Assembly (NCBI GenBank): GCA_963971285.1
Contig: OZ020265.1
Coordinates: 4,876,270-4,940,269 of the forward strand
Direction of reading: 5' to 3'
Length of the DNA: 64,000 nt
Source of the DNA: Astropecten irregularis
Taxonomy: Eukaryota; Echinodermata; Asteroidea; Paxillosida; Astropectinidae
Under the pieces are notes generated by a model. It saw nothing but the letters and a program-made list of their open reading frames with translations. It ran no database searches and was not told the DNA's origin. The translations under genes were made by a program, and so were the position numbers. Below are positions 26,401 to 32,669 of the stretch, in pieces; within the stretch, counting starts at the first letter, position 1, and each line of letters opens with the position of its first letter.

Positions 26401-29400
26401 TTCTGCCACTATTAACCATAAGCACTGCACATTACTTGGATAGTTATTGATAGGCCATCCAGGCGATGCTATCGCCGATGATCTGTTCTTGGTTACATCG
26501 AAAAACGCATCACTGCAAGGTCCTGGAATATCAATAAAAAAGATGAGAATGACCAAGATCTCAAGTTTACTGATTGTTTCGAATGCCCCTCAGAACCAAA
26601 TCATAGATTGTAATTTATTGGCTTTTTCTCAAATATGTTTTGTACAATCCACCTTAACTTTTGAGTCAGTAAGAAATATTGTTCTAAGGACTGAAGCGAT
26701 TGTAACACATGTCTGAAGAATTGTGTGAACCCGCGACTTGTGCCTGCCCCTCCTTACCCAGTTACTATCGCAAGTTATATCGCACCCAATTTACCTTAAA
26801 AATGTGGTCAAACTTAATGAGGAATGGGATTTGTGATGGCTGCAAGCGTTTTGTGCGAAAGAGACGCAATGAAAAACCCAATTTGGCACTTTGTTAAGAC
26901 AGGTTTACTCATTACAACCTTGTATAAAAATATTGTGAGTTTCAGTGAGACAAGCCAACATGATTGTTGCGTCTTGGCCGAATAGCTGTGGGAAAACTTA
27001 CCGCAGTACGATTCGTCCATAAGGTCCGCGCAGTCTGCGATGTCGTCACAGATCCTATCGGTAGAAACGCACTGTCCTGACATGCAGGCCAACTCTGACG
27101 AGGAACAGTTACCTGAAACCATGATTGATAATCGTAGATACGTCATCAAGAATGAAAAGGGTACATGCTGGAAGGAACGTGACAGAATGTTTGGTCATTT
27201 GATACTAAACATTTCATGGCTGGACAGTCAGCCTGTGAGTGAAATTACACCAGTGCATTGATCTATGATTGACTCGTGCAAAATACATTAAGCATTAAAC
27301 TTGCCAAGCACCGAAAACCTAGGATGAACGTATAATACTAGAGTATAAACACAATGGTATAACACTCTTTGAGTATGACACATTTCGTCAAACTATTAGA
27401 CATTGTCATATTTTCATTCCCTGTGATCTTAAAAATTTATTTTAAGTATGAAGCAATATTTAAAACCGGGGACCAATAACTGAATTGAAAATTGAATGAC
27501 CATTTCACTGATGAAACATGTACAAAACCAATTAAGCTGTTGCCAAAAAGTTAATTTCACAACAACATTCGAACATGAAAAAGGTCCAAGACTTGTGAAC
27601 AATTTGAGGCTGTTCTGTAGATAAGTGTTGCCACTGCGTAACTTAAGTAATACATACCACATCCAAACTCGTATCCACTGTGCCAAGCATGCGCACATAC
27701 GCAAGGTGGATCCTCAATATAATGCAGGTCAGTTGGACAGACAAACTCATCCTCGCTACAGCCTGAAACATGAACCAGAAATAGACAAATGACCATAGGC
27801 ATCATAGTACGTTATGCAGAATTTAAAGTACTTCACTAACGATGCGAAAACTCAAGGCAAGTTTGGCCTAAATACCAAACCAACACCATCAACAAACAAC
27901 AAGCAAATAAACAGAAAAGTTCACACAAACCAAATAATTAAACAGCATAGGAAAAACAGCGCCACATTATGTTAAACCTGGCCAGGGGCTTTTCTCAAAG
28001 CTCGGCTCCGGCTCCGACTCCGCCTCCATTTTAACATTTCGGGTATCAAGAAACCAGAGCTTCAGCTTCAATGAAAACTCATAACCTGTATTTCCATCAT
28101 AATGGAATAAAGAGACGAAGCCGGATCCTTAGCCGGAGCCCATCTTTGGGAAAGGCCCTTTAAATAATATATAGATTGAGCAAGCCATGCATTATAAATG
28201 GAATGAAGTGATAGCGTAATGGCTCAACGTAGCGTCAGCTGGCCTCAACTGAGCATTCCGCTCCTTGGGGAGACTGCACGAGAGACTAAGTAAACGACTT
28301 GTGCATAAGCCTATAAGCCCCTAAGGCACTATGTGTACTTTCTGTTTGAATATTGTAATTTGTATGCTAATGGCAGTTATTAAGATCGCTGTATTTGCCT
28401 TTGCTAATGTCTTACCGGCGACGTTGTATGAGATGAATATGAGTTTGAGCTTCACCAAGTATCCGTTCGGGTAGTCATGCTTTAGTGTTATCCACGTCCC
28501 GGATCCCTCCATCGACAGCACGTCTGTGGGTTGAGTGGCTCCCAGCGTGGCAGAGAGCACCTTACCTGGAACACTCGCACCCGGATCCAATCCGTTCCCA
28601 AAGCTCATTACCATTGCCTCACCGATGAAATCCACCACATTTACCCTGATCCGGGTTCCGGGTGGCTCCCTCACTTTCCAGATGCACTCCAGAGGTCCTA
28701 TTTCGTCTGTGTAGTTGGTGATAATGACGTCATCTCGGGCAGGGTCATTTGAGGACGAGGGAAACTCTCCAGGGTAGATGGCAAAGTGACCAGATGGTGG
28801 CATGTCCTTGGATTTGAACAAGCCACTTATAGTCAGGGCTTCACGTGGTCTCAGTGATATCTCTGACACGCCGCACCGATCTGCGAAATAAAGCACATGT
28901 ACATGTATTGAGAATATTGAATTGATACAAACAGCAACGGAAATCCCAGCAGCCTCCACTTTTCCTGATCAATGTCAATGTATGTCAATGCTGTGTGGGC
29001 GTAGAGACACTCTGACTCCATCCCCATTATCCTCGTTTCGAATCTCTCCGACGTCATCGTGTATTTGGAGCGAGTTGCTCCTGCCGTCTTGAACGAATCT
29101 TCCAAGACTCAGTCTCTCAGGCAAGGACGTGACATAATCATTCCATGTTCTCTTCAATGACTCTTGGCTCTTACTCACCACAAGGGCCCGCTTCATCCTC
29201 GTAGTTGGAGCAGTGCGCCTTACCGTCGCAAAGCGCCTGCTGTGGAATGCACTTGGAGTCATGGGGACATCGTATCTGCTCTGTCCCGCACTGAACTAAA
29301 AGAAAAACGGGAAAATAGTAACATGTCTTCGTAAATATATGATATTCATCTTCATGGGACGGCAGGAACTCACAATTCAAGAGTTCTGGGGATCGATTAA

Positions 29401-31645
29401 CTATAAAAACAAACATAATTCCATAATGCGTGACCTCTTGACCTGCACTATATTGCATGTATCACACAAACTCTAAAACCGTAAGGGTCAGTGACGTGGT
29501 ACTGATGGGCATGCAAAACCAAAATATCTTTAGTACGAAACCATTAAAGCACTGGGCATTTGGTTTGTCAGGCTATTACCTGACAATCTCCTGGAATTCT
29601 TGCAGAACGTTGTGTGCAGATCTTGAGACGAGAGACCATACTTGGTCAGAGGTAAACTCATCAGTTTCCTCTACAGTTTGCGCCGTGTTTTAGTTTTCCA
29701 GTTGATCAGAAATTGAACGTAATTTTGGTTTAAACAAATAAGAAATGTTACCTTCTGCTGTTTCGTTCTCTGCCCACAAGAGGATTTCTAGTTTCATCTC
29801 AAATTTGCTGCTCGAGTTGCAATCCGGACTGGAAATGAAGGTGATCCAGATGTTCCTCTCATTAAAGATGTACGTAGTTCCATTCTCATCTTTGGTTTCC
29901 AAGTAGGTTATGGTGAGCGCCAAGGATGACATGTTGTTATTGACCTGCCCAGTACCGAGGTAAAGTCGCTGGTATTCCCTCATCTTGATGTTCAACAGAT
30001 CTACGTAGGTTGTCATGCCCGGAGCGGTGGTTACCAGCCAGATGCATTTTTGGAAACGGTTATTTGGAGTGGAGGAGCTAATAAGATGGGCCCCGGTCAG
30101 GTTGATGAGGGAAGGTCCACAAATCTGAGCTGAAAAATATAAACCAAGACAGTATAGGCTATTACAACAATGGTACTTTCCTTGTTGGAAAATGAATTGT
30201 GTTGCAGAATATCTTGAAAGTTATTGTACTATTCGTGGTCTGGTATTAGAAAAACGAGGTTGACGATGTTCGTAGTTAAAAGTACAATACATGATTGGTA
30301 AAGGTCACAGGACTGCAGTCATACATTGTCTGATCAAACATGTACATGAAATAATAAACCTGTGAAAATTTGAGCTCAATCGGACATCTGAGTCACGAGA
30401 AAATAGCGAAAACCCGATTCGATTTTTCTTATAAAACATGAAGAATAGTTTACTTTATGTAAACTAAATCTTGATTTGCTTGAAAAACCAAGCATCTGAT
30501 GAACCAAAATTTCTATGGTGACTGTTTGCACTGTTTACGAACTGTTAATACAAGAAAGTTAATACCTACAGTTAGAGTCCTTACCCGTGATATCTGGTAA
30601 TGGCTTAACTTTACACGAGGCAGACAGATTAAAAACGGTTGAGTGAAACCTCACTATCAGAGGTTTAGATGCTGAACGAATTTCGTCAGGATAGTCATTG
30701 TTGTAAGAGACATAATCGTCTTCAGTGAACAGATCCAGGTACGTTGTACTTCGATGCTCTGCAGAGATGTCACAATCCAGCTCGATCTCAATTCCCTCAG
30801 AAGCCGTGATGTTCCAGCAGTAGTCACGGAAATCGCCGCGTCGAATCGCCAACGAATCGCTGAGGTTCATGGCGTCCCAGTCGCTCGCCGAGAATGCAGA
30901 CGTCTGGCTGAAGTCCGCAAGAAAAACATCGATGCACGCCGGGCCATATTCTAATGAATACAAAAATGACCATTTCTACTTCCACACGTGGATCAGTGCC
31001 TTGGTCATGAGGGGCAGGCAAAATTCGCATCCAGCATGTTTTATGGTACAAAGGTATTGAAATATAAAACGCTATCATTTCTCCATCGACACCACGAAAT
31101 GACACTAGTTGTACCTATTGTGTGAATTTTTTTTCAGATTTTCGTTTTATTAACGATTTGAACTATCTGTGTGTTTATCTGTTTGAATTTGATTTGAAAT
31201 AAGCCGGTTTTAAAAAGTCGTCAGCTTCAAACGGCAATATTTCAAAATATGGACACATGATCTTGCACGTTTTGGGTGTCAGTTCACGGTGTTGGTGAAG
31301 ATTTGCTGGGACAAAACTTCTGTTCAGTACAATGTGATGAGCGTCTGAGCTGAATCAAAAATTTGGTTTTGCTTAACTCAACAAGTTTCCACTGGACAGA
31401 AATCGAGGCTTGCCAGTCAATGATAAAACTATACCAAACGCAAACATATGTATAACTAAGCATCTCCTCGAGGTTTATGGACACTACACTCTTTCATTTT
31501 CACTAATGATTTATTTACTCCCCCTACACTGTTCGTTTTCGCAGAATATAAATTGTACTCACGTGAAATGGCCACACTGCAACAGAGGCCGAGCATTAAT
31601 ATGATGCTGAGTCTACATGAACCCATTTTGGATTCAACGGAAATT
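5343..31645 (-). CDS. CUB-LDLa-LRR receptor gene, relaxin-receptor/GRL101-like (partial, 3' end off window)
   Basis: Thirty-one exons with matching phases (listed individually below) give: signal peptide, CUB1, CUB2, LDLa1, CUB3, LDLa2 (divergent), LDLa3, six CUB-plus-C4 cassettes, CUB10, LDLa4, LDLa5, LRRNT, LRR1-4. The protein is secreted or a membrane-receptor ectodomain. In the type C LGR family, LDLa modules at the N-terminus are followed by LRRNT, LRRs and a rhodopsin-like 7TM, and LRRs sit on 72-nt exons, exactly as here. The multiple CUB domains are not part of the vertebrate relaxin receptors. No 7TM or stop codon lies in the window, so a single-pass or secreted LRR protein remains possible. 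Introns carry a LINE, MITEs, SINE debris, a tandem-repeat complex and probably the Gypsy and Kolobok-like elements. CUB exon A of cassette 2 is frameshifted. Confidence 0.72.
5761..5832 (-). CDS. LRR exon 3 (72 nt)
   Basis: 72 nt, phase 2-2, acceptor TTTCCCAG, donor GTAAGT. One repeat: DISDNNIRSIKGIYFKGL then QNLEI. A 2.9-kb intron with the repeat complex separates it from LRR exon 2. Confidence 0.88.
5860..8415. repeat. Symmetric tandem-repeat complex in an LRR intron
   Basis: Order: roughly 42-bp repeats of ACAATACCCACATAACA type (5,860-6,010), two 217-bp units (about 6,028-6,415), 1.35 kb of unrelated DNA, two 217-bp units (7,772-8,195), then more 42-bp-type repeats (8,205-8,410). The 217-bp unit contains TATTGAGGGAGTAATTTCC at 6,030, 6,248, 7,828 and 8,045. 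Both halves have the same orientation. Confidence 0.8.
6416..7771. other. 1.35-kb segment splitting the 217-bp array
   Basis: It interrupts a unit between CATTCTGTA and CTATAGGGAAC. It holds a GC-richer block (6,420-6,740) with a short plus-strand frame from 6,582 and a strong donor-like CG|GTGAGT at about 6,758, then AT-rich DNA with no recognised gene. It could be an unclassified transposon; I found no clear terminal repeats. Confidence 0.4.
8505..8580 (-). repeat. tRNA-derived SINE fragment (B-box side)
   Basis: On the minus strand GGTCGCAGGTTCGAATCC is a perfect RNA polymerase III B box with tRNA T-arm context. The A-box half is degraded and there is no intact tRNA fold. Confidence 0.6.
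8690..8761 (-). CDS. LRR exon 2 (72 nt)
   Basis: 72 nt, phase 2-2, acceptor ACTAACAG, donor GTAAGT. One repeat: WFNNNSMDRIRPKIFNGL then DNLTF. Confidence 0.85.
9417..9488 (-). CDS. LRR exon 1 (72 nt)
   Basis: Exactly 72 nt, phase 2-2, acceptor TTTTTGCAG, donor GTGAGT. One repeat: LTLSGGNASALDEGLFKEF then LSLQ, fitting LxLxxN.xxxLxxxxFxxxxxL. Confidence 0.78.
9637..9754 (-). CDS. Exon: LRR N-terminal cap (LRRNT)
   Basis: 118 nt, phase 1-2, acceptor TTTTCAG, donor GTAAGC. RCLSGCKCTVAQGDVRVVC shows the LRRNT cysteine pattern C-x3-C-x-C-x8-C, then a Thr/Ile-rich strand leading into the first LRR. The phase changes here from 1 to 2, matching the LRR exons. Confidence 0.82.
9859..10207 (+). mobile_element. 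MITE family A, complete, TTAA target duplication
   Basis: 349 bp flanked by TTAA (9855-9858 and 10208-10211). The ends are inverted: AGGTACTGTCATACTTTGG and the complement of CAAAGTATGATACTACCT. A central palindrome GATCTTTTAAAAGATC marks the middle. Non-coding; it depends on a transposase that makes TTAA duplications (piggyBac or Kolobok type). Confidence 0.85.
10488..10610 (-). CDS. Exon: LDLa domain 5
   Basis: 123 nt, phase 1-1, acceptor ACATACAG, donor GTACGC. VTCPDFYHC, LKCIRLPMVC, DGNIDC, NGDDENDLQC: complete LDLa directly before the LRR cap, as in relaxin receptors. Confidence 0.9.
11606..11728 (-). CDS. Exon: LDLa domain 4
   Basis: 123 nt, phase 1-1, acceptor ATATTAG, donor GTGAGT. 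CAYDDLFDC, GSCVSSDARC, DGFQDC, DGSDELDC: a textbook LDLa with full calcium cage. Confidence 0.92.
12590..12934 (-). CDS. Exon: CUB domain 10
   Basis: 345 nt, phase 1-1, acceptor CCTGTAG, donor GTGAGA. A canonical CUB on a single exon: DCGDHLYNLYRF, SAGYPDKYPSDLDCEWLV, DELWFTGD, VTIHFRTDSTVAKEGFHIQL. Unlike the cassette CUBs it has no internal intron, so it belongs to a different CUB lineage. Confidence 0.9.
13105..13172. repeat. CAAAA-type simple repeat
   Basis: Runs of ACAAAACAAAACAAAAAC followed by ACAAGCAAGCAAACAAG; simple-sequence DNA in an intron. Confidence 0.8.
13520..15340 (-). mobile_element. Decayed LINE (non-LTR retrotransposon) fragment
   Basis: On the minus strand RT motifs appear in order: QNKSPGLD (followed by a stop), LPISFRRAVITLLPQKGDL, NWRPVSLLNVDYKIVAKAL, HTDQSYTFPDRSIQDNI, then KAFDNAD (motif A Asp kept). 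A deletion removes the rest of the palm. The C-terminal region resumes with WKQVFRLP and a zinc-like CGHRGTTIHLCIEC, and RGRPKKP near 13,850. Many stops and frame changes; dead copy. The pattern fits the L1/Tx1-type group. Confidence 0.82.
14420..14457. repeat. 17-bp direct repeat
   Basis: GCGGGTGACGCATGCGC occurs twice in succession within the decayed LINE. Confidence 0.7.
15459..15554 (-). CDS. Cassette 6, C4 exon
   Basis: 96 nt, phase 1-1, donor GTAAGT. VSCGENEIACRMEDLVC, SSRNGRQVCST. The LINE insertion follows about 120 bases downstream in the next intron. Confidence 0.75.
16235..16356 (-). CDS. Cassette 6, CUB exon B
   Basis: 122 nt, phase 2-1, donor GTGAGT. DLFPVWIASKGNKMFLKF, NRGFELLVEQRPSDT. 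Confidence 0.82.
16525..16756 (-). CDS. Cassette 6, CUB exon A
   Basis: 232 nt, phase 1-2, donor GTAAAT. EPCSDTFVNVTQNASS, SPGWPIADYPNRRKCLW, LLDYLLCGNEDDFNNAF. The usual YLYC tyrosine is Leu here. Confidence 0.85.
17123..17212 (-). CDS. Cassette 5, C4 exon
   Basis: 90 nt, phase 1-1. VSCGENEIACEMEGLVC, FGRHVCSQ; two residues shorter than the other copies in the last loop. Confidence 0.75.
17722..17843 (-). CDS. Cassette 5, CUB exon B
   Basis: 122 nt, phase 2-1, donor GTGAGA. DMFPAWIASKGNKMFLKF, HGFGLLVEQRPSDT. Confidence 0.82.
17983..18214 (-). CDS. Cassette 5, CUB exon A
   Basis: 232 nt, phase 1-2, donor GTAAAG. EPCSDTYVNVTQNASS, SPGWPFADYSNDQQCLW, YRVVLTFVKFEMKPYDFLYC. Confidence 0.85.
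18561..18656 (-). CDS. Cassette 4, C4 exon
   Basis: 96 nt, phase 1-1. VACGVNEVACKIEDLVC, SSRNHHQICPP. The most diverged C4 copy, but all four cysteines and both splice sites are kept. Confidence 0.75.
19060..19181 (-). CDS. Cassette 4, CUB exon B
   Basis: 122 nt, phase 2-1, donor GTTAGT (weaker than the GTGAGT of its sisters). DLFPVWIASKSNKMFLKF, then NVTYRGFELLVEQRLSDT, with a unique NVT sequon. Confidence 0.8.
19485..19719 (-). CDS. Cassette 4, CUB exon A
   Basis: 235 nt, phase 1-2, donor GTAATA. GSCGKPLINVTQNASS, SPGWPIADYPIDRQCLW, YRVVLTFVDFEME, YLYCGNEDDFSNAF. Close copy of cassette 3 exon A, with few substitutions. Confidence 0.85.
20157..20252 (-). CDS. Cassette 3, C4 exon
   Basis: 96 nt, phase 1-1. 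VSCGENEIACRMEDLVC and SPRNGRQVCSQ; donor GTAAGA, acceptor CCGTTTAG. Confidence 0.75.
20836..20957 (-). CDS. Cassette 3, CUB exon B
   Basis: 122 nt, phase 2-1, donor GTAAGT. DMFPVWIASKSNKIFLKF, NRGFELLVEQSLPDT. The exon's last base is C instead of the G found in its sisters. Confidence 0.82.
21723..21957 (-). CDS. Cassette 3, CUB exon A
   Basis: 235 nt, phase 1-2, donor GTAATA. GSCGKPLINVTQNASS, SPGWPIADYPNNRQCLW, EVGYRVVLAFVVFE, DYDYLYCGNGDDFSNAF. Two N-glycosylation sequons (NVT, NAS). Nearly identical to cassette 4 exon A. Confidence 0.85.
22418..22513 (-). CDS. Cassette 2, C4 exon
   Basis: 96 nt, phase 1-1, acceptor CCGTTTAG, donor GTAAGA. VYCGENEIACNMEDLVC then ISRNGRQVCSQ; all four cysteines kept. 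Confidence 0.75.
23093..23208 (-). CDS. Cassette 2, CUB exon B
   Basis: 116 nt, phase 2-1, donor GTGAGT. Encodes DMFPVWIASKSKKMFLKF and NRGFELLVEQRLSET; two residues shorter than its sisters in the loop between the strands. Confidence 0.82.
23978..24208 (-). pseudogene. Cassette 2, CUB exon A with 1-nt deletion
   Basis: 231 nt where phase 1-2 demands 3n+1 (sister exons 232 or 235). One G is missing in the SPGWPIADY codons at about 24,140 (plus strand GATGGGCATCC versus GATGGGCCATCC elsewhere). Splice sites (ATTCCAG, GTAAAA) are intact. If the base is truly absent, the exon is frameshifted; skipping A and B together would restore frame. It also has CSNG where others have CGNG. Confidence 0.85.
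24275..24345. repeat. CAAA microsatellite in cassette 2
   Basis: About ten CAAA/ACAA units with a short CACCCCAAC interruption; expanded only in this cassette. Confidence 0.85.
24566..24661 (-). CDS. Cassette 1, four-cysteine (C4) exon
   Basis: 96 nt, phase 1-1, acceptor CCGTTTAG, donor GTAAGA. Begins VSCSENEIACNMEDLVC and ends GRQVCSQ. Cys spacing is C-x6-C-x6-C-x13-C. The start resembles an LDLa domain that has lost its calcium cage; I know no named family for it. Confidence 0.75.
25378..25404 (-). pseudogene. Truncated relic of a C4 exon
   Basis: The acceptor (CCGATTAG) and the first 25 or so bases of a C4 exon, up to the codons for SENE, are kept. The sequence then switches at about 25,379 to a copy of the intron that follows CUB exon B in cassette 4 (compare 18,775-19,015 with 25,121-25,378). 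It is the scar of a lost cassette. Confidence 0.7.
25979..26100 (-). CDS. Cassette 1, CUB exon B
   Basis: 122 nt, phase 2-1, donor GTGAGT. Second half of the CUB: DMFPVWTASKSNKMFLKF, then NRGFELLVEQRLSDT, matching the final CUB strands (FLxF.SD....GFxLxV). Confidence 0.82.
26279..26522 (-). CDS. Cassette 1, CUB exon A
   Basis: 244 nt, phase 1-2, acceptor ATTCCAG, donor GTAAAC. First half of a CUB: CSDAFFDVTKNRSSAIASPGW, QCLWLIVAEVGYRVVLTFADF, then CDYLYCGNGDDFSNAFL. It is the most diverged exon A of the six and has extra cysteines (TMCQYVYC). Confidence 0.82.
27002..27112 (-). CDS. Exon: LDLa domain 3
   Basis: 111 nt, phase 1-1, acceptor GTTTCAG, donor GTAAGT. Canonical six cysteines: CSSSELAC, GQCVSTDRIC, DDIADC, and LMDESYC, with the calcium-binding acidic residues (D in IADC, DE near the end) present. 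Confidence 0.88.
27658..27762 (-). CDS. Exon: divergent LDLa-like domain 2
   Basis: 105 nt, phase 1-1, acceptor TGTTTCAG, donor GTATGT. Contains CSEDEFVC like an LDLa start, then PPCVCAHAW and FGC: five cysteines rather than six, and no DGxxD..SDE cage. It resembles the first half of the C4 exons of the cassette array (CGENEIAC), so it may be their ancestor. Confidence 0.55.
27985..28160. mobile_element. GGCTCC-type MITE, eroded copy
   Basis: Left GGGGCTTTTCTCAAAGCTCG plus CTCCGGCTCC; right AGCCGGAGCCC then TTTGGGAAAGGCCC. The arms are inverted and resemble the complete copy at 50,776. Confidence 0.7.
28416..28880 (-). CDS. Exon: CUB domain 3
   Basis: 465 nt, phase 1-1, acceptor TTTCGCAG, donor GTAAGA. 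Begins DRCGVSEISLRP; then FAIYPGEFPSSSND, LECIWKVREPPGTRIRV and VVDFIGEAMVMSFGNG give the CUB core, and GTWITLKHDYPNGYLVKLKL the final strands. It is longer than a typical 110-residue CUB. Confidence 0.75.
29179..29295 (-). CDS. Exon: LDLa domain 1
   Basis: 117 nt, phase 1-1, donor GTGAGT. Six cysteines in LDLa order: CGTEQIRC, SKCIPQQALC, DGKAHC and a final C after YEDEAGP. The calcium-cage Asp of the usual DGxxDC is His here, although the terminal acidic pair is kept. Confidence 0.85.
29752..30129 (-). CDS. Exon: CUB domain 2
   Basis: 378 nt, phase 1-1, acceptor TTTTTCAG, donor GTAACA. Begins QICGPSLINLTGAHLISS, then KCIWLVTT and ITYLETKDENG, then NIWITFISSPDCNSSSKFEMKL near the end. The C...C-x-W spacing is that of CUB. 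Several N-glycosylation sequons are visible (NLT, NMS, NGT, NSS, NET). Confidence 0.7.
30280..30440 (+). mobile_element. MITE family B fragment
   Basis: TTAA at 30276-30279 then AAGTACAATACATGATTGG and an interior like the right half of the 41,572 copy (ACATGTACATGAAATAATAAA, TGAGTCACGAGAAAATAGCG). Truncated within an intron of the receptor gene. Confidence 0.6.
30585..30950 (-). CDS. Exon: divergent CUB domain 1
   Basis: 366 nt, phase 1-1, acceptor TTCATTAG, donor GTAAGG. About 122 residues with the CUB-like spacing CIDVF...YCWNIT...ELDCD...SASCKV and a final hydrophobic strand (LIVRFHS). It lacks the usual SPGYP motif, so CUB is called from position, size and Cys/Trp pattern. Confidence 0.6.
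31563..31645 (-). CDS. Signal-peptide exon with start codon
   Basis: ATG at 31624-31626 begins MGSCRLSIILMLGLCC, a classic signal peptide (Arg at position 5, then a hydrophobic core, Ser at the probable cleavage region). A strong pyrimidine tract and TTTTCAG place the acceptor at 31646, so 31627-31645 is 5' UTR and an untranslated exon should lie upstream (higher coordinates). The donor is GTGAGT at 31562; the exon ends in phase 1, as all later ectodomain modules require. Confidence 0.75.
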
Positions 31646-31680
31646 CTGAAAAGAGAAAAAAACCATGAAACTTAATTTGG

Positions 31681-32665
31681 TTGTGTTTTATTATTTTAAT
31701 TGTAAAAATGGCGTGTAATAGTGTGTCAATAGTCTTTGTCGTCTGTGTCGTCTTTGCTCACTCCTCTGTCGTCTTCTTCATAGTCTTCTTTGTTGTCTTT
31801 TTCATATTCATTTTTTATCAAGGAAAGAGTAAATCTTCTGCAGTGATATGTGGGGGAGATTGCTTCTTGGATCCACAATGTGCATCATTCAACTATCGTG
31901 AGAGTAGCCACTTCTGGCAGATAAATAACATTAGCAGGAATATGGATCCTTGTACTGTACGAGGAAGTGCCTACTTTGACAATAAATATGAAACACCACT
32001 ATTTGCAGCATCTTTACATGCCAAATACCAACGCTGTCAGATGTTGCTTCAAGCTGGTTACCATTACAATGGTATCTATACCATCTATCCTCTTGGAATG
32101 CATGGTGGCATACCAGTATACTGTGATATGACAACAGGTGATGGAGGCTGGATAGTTTTTTCAGAGGCTTAAAGATGGCTCTGTTTTACCTTTACCGTGA
32201 CTGGACTGACTGCAAATTTGGATTTGGCCATCTATTGGGTGAGTTCTGGCTTGGAAATTAACATATCAACAACATTACGTGAAATGGACGGTGGAAGTTA
32301 AAGGTAGACATGGGAGACTGGGAGAATATAACTGCCTGGGCTGAGTGTAATGATTTTAGAATTGCAGGTGAGAATTACACACTCAATATTGGCTCATAAT
32401 AATGATGACGGTACTGCAGTTGTTTCGCTGCCAGAGCATAATACATATCAATTCACAATAAATGATCAGGACAATGATGCATGGTCAGATGGAAAATGTG
32501 CACATAAATATTGGGAAGGTGCATGGTGGTTCAATAATATGCTTCAAGTCTGACTTCAATGGGAAATATCTCTATCATTCTAACAAAAGAAATCCACATA
32601 GTTTACAGTGGTATTACTGGAAGGGAATCTGGTATTCCCTTATGAATGCAGCATTAAAATGAGGG
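31681..32665 (+). pseudogene. PAN/fibrinogen-like (FReD) protein pseudogene
   Basis: The first open frame (to 32,172) has a hydrophobic start, a PAN/apple-like block (ICGGDCFLDPQCASFNY) and the start of a fibrinogen C-terminal domain (CQMLLQAGYHYNGIYTIYP, VYCDMTTGDGGWIVF). Domain sequence continues with frameshifts and stops: FGFGHLLGEFWLGN, MGDWEN, WAEC.DFRIAGENYTLNIG, FTINDQDNDAWSDGKCAH, KYWEGAWWFNN, and near the end YYWKGIWYSLMNAALKMR. No intron interrupts this domain, suggesting a retroposed copy, but I see no clear poly(A) tail. It sits head to head with, or in the 5' UTR intron of, the receptor gene. Confidence 0.8.
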
Positions 32666-32669
32666 AAGT

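Larger units (their letters stand above)
15459..26522 (-). repeat. Intragenic tandem array of six CUB-C4 cassettes
   Basis: C4 exon starts are spaced 2148, 2261, 1596, 1444 and 1658 bases apart. Introns are duplicated as well as exons: each unit carries CGACAGACAG-rich low-complexity DNA just upstream of its C4 exon, and several carry the same degraded GGCTCC-type MITE between exon B and C4. Cassettes 2 and 3 are nearly identical along introns (compare 20,060-20,950 with 22,320-23,210). Confidence 0.9.
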
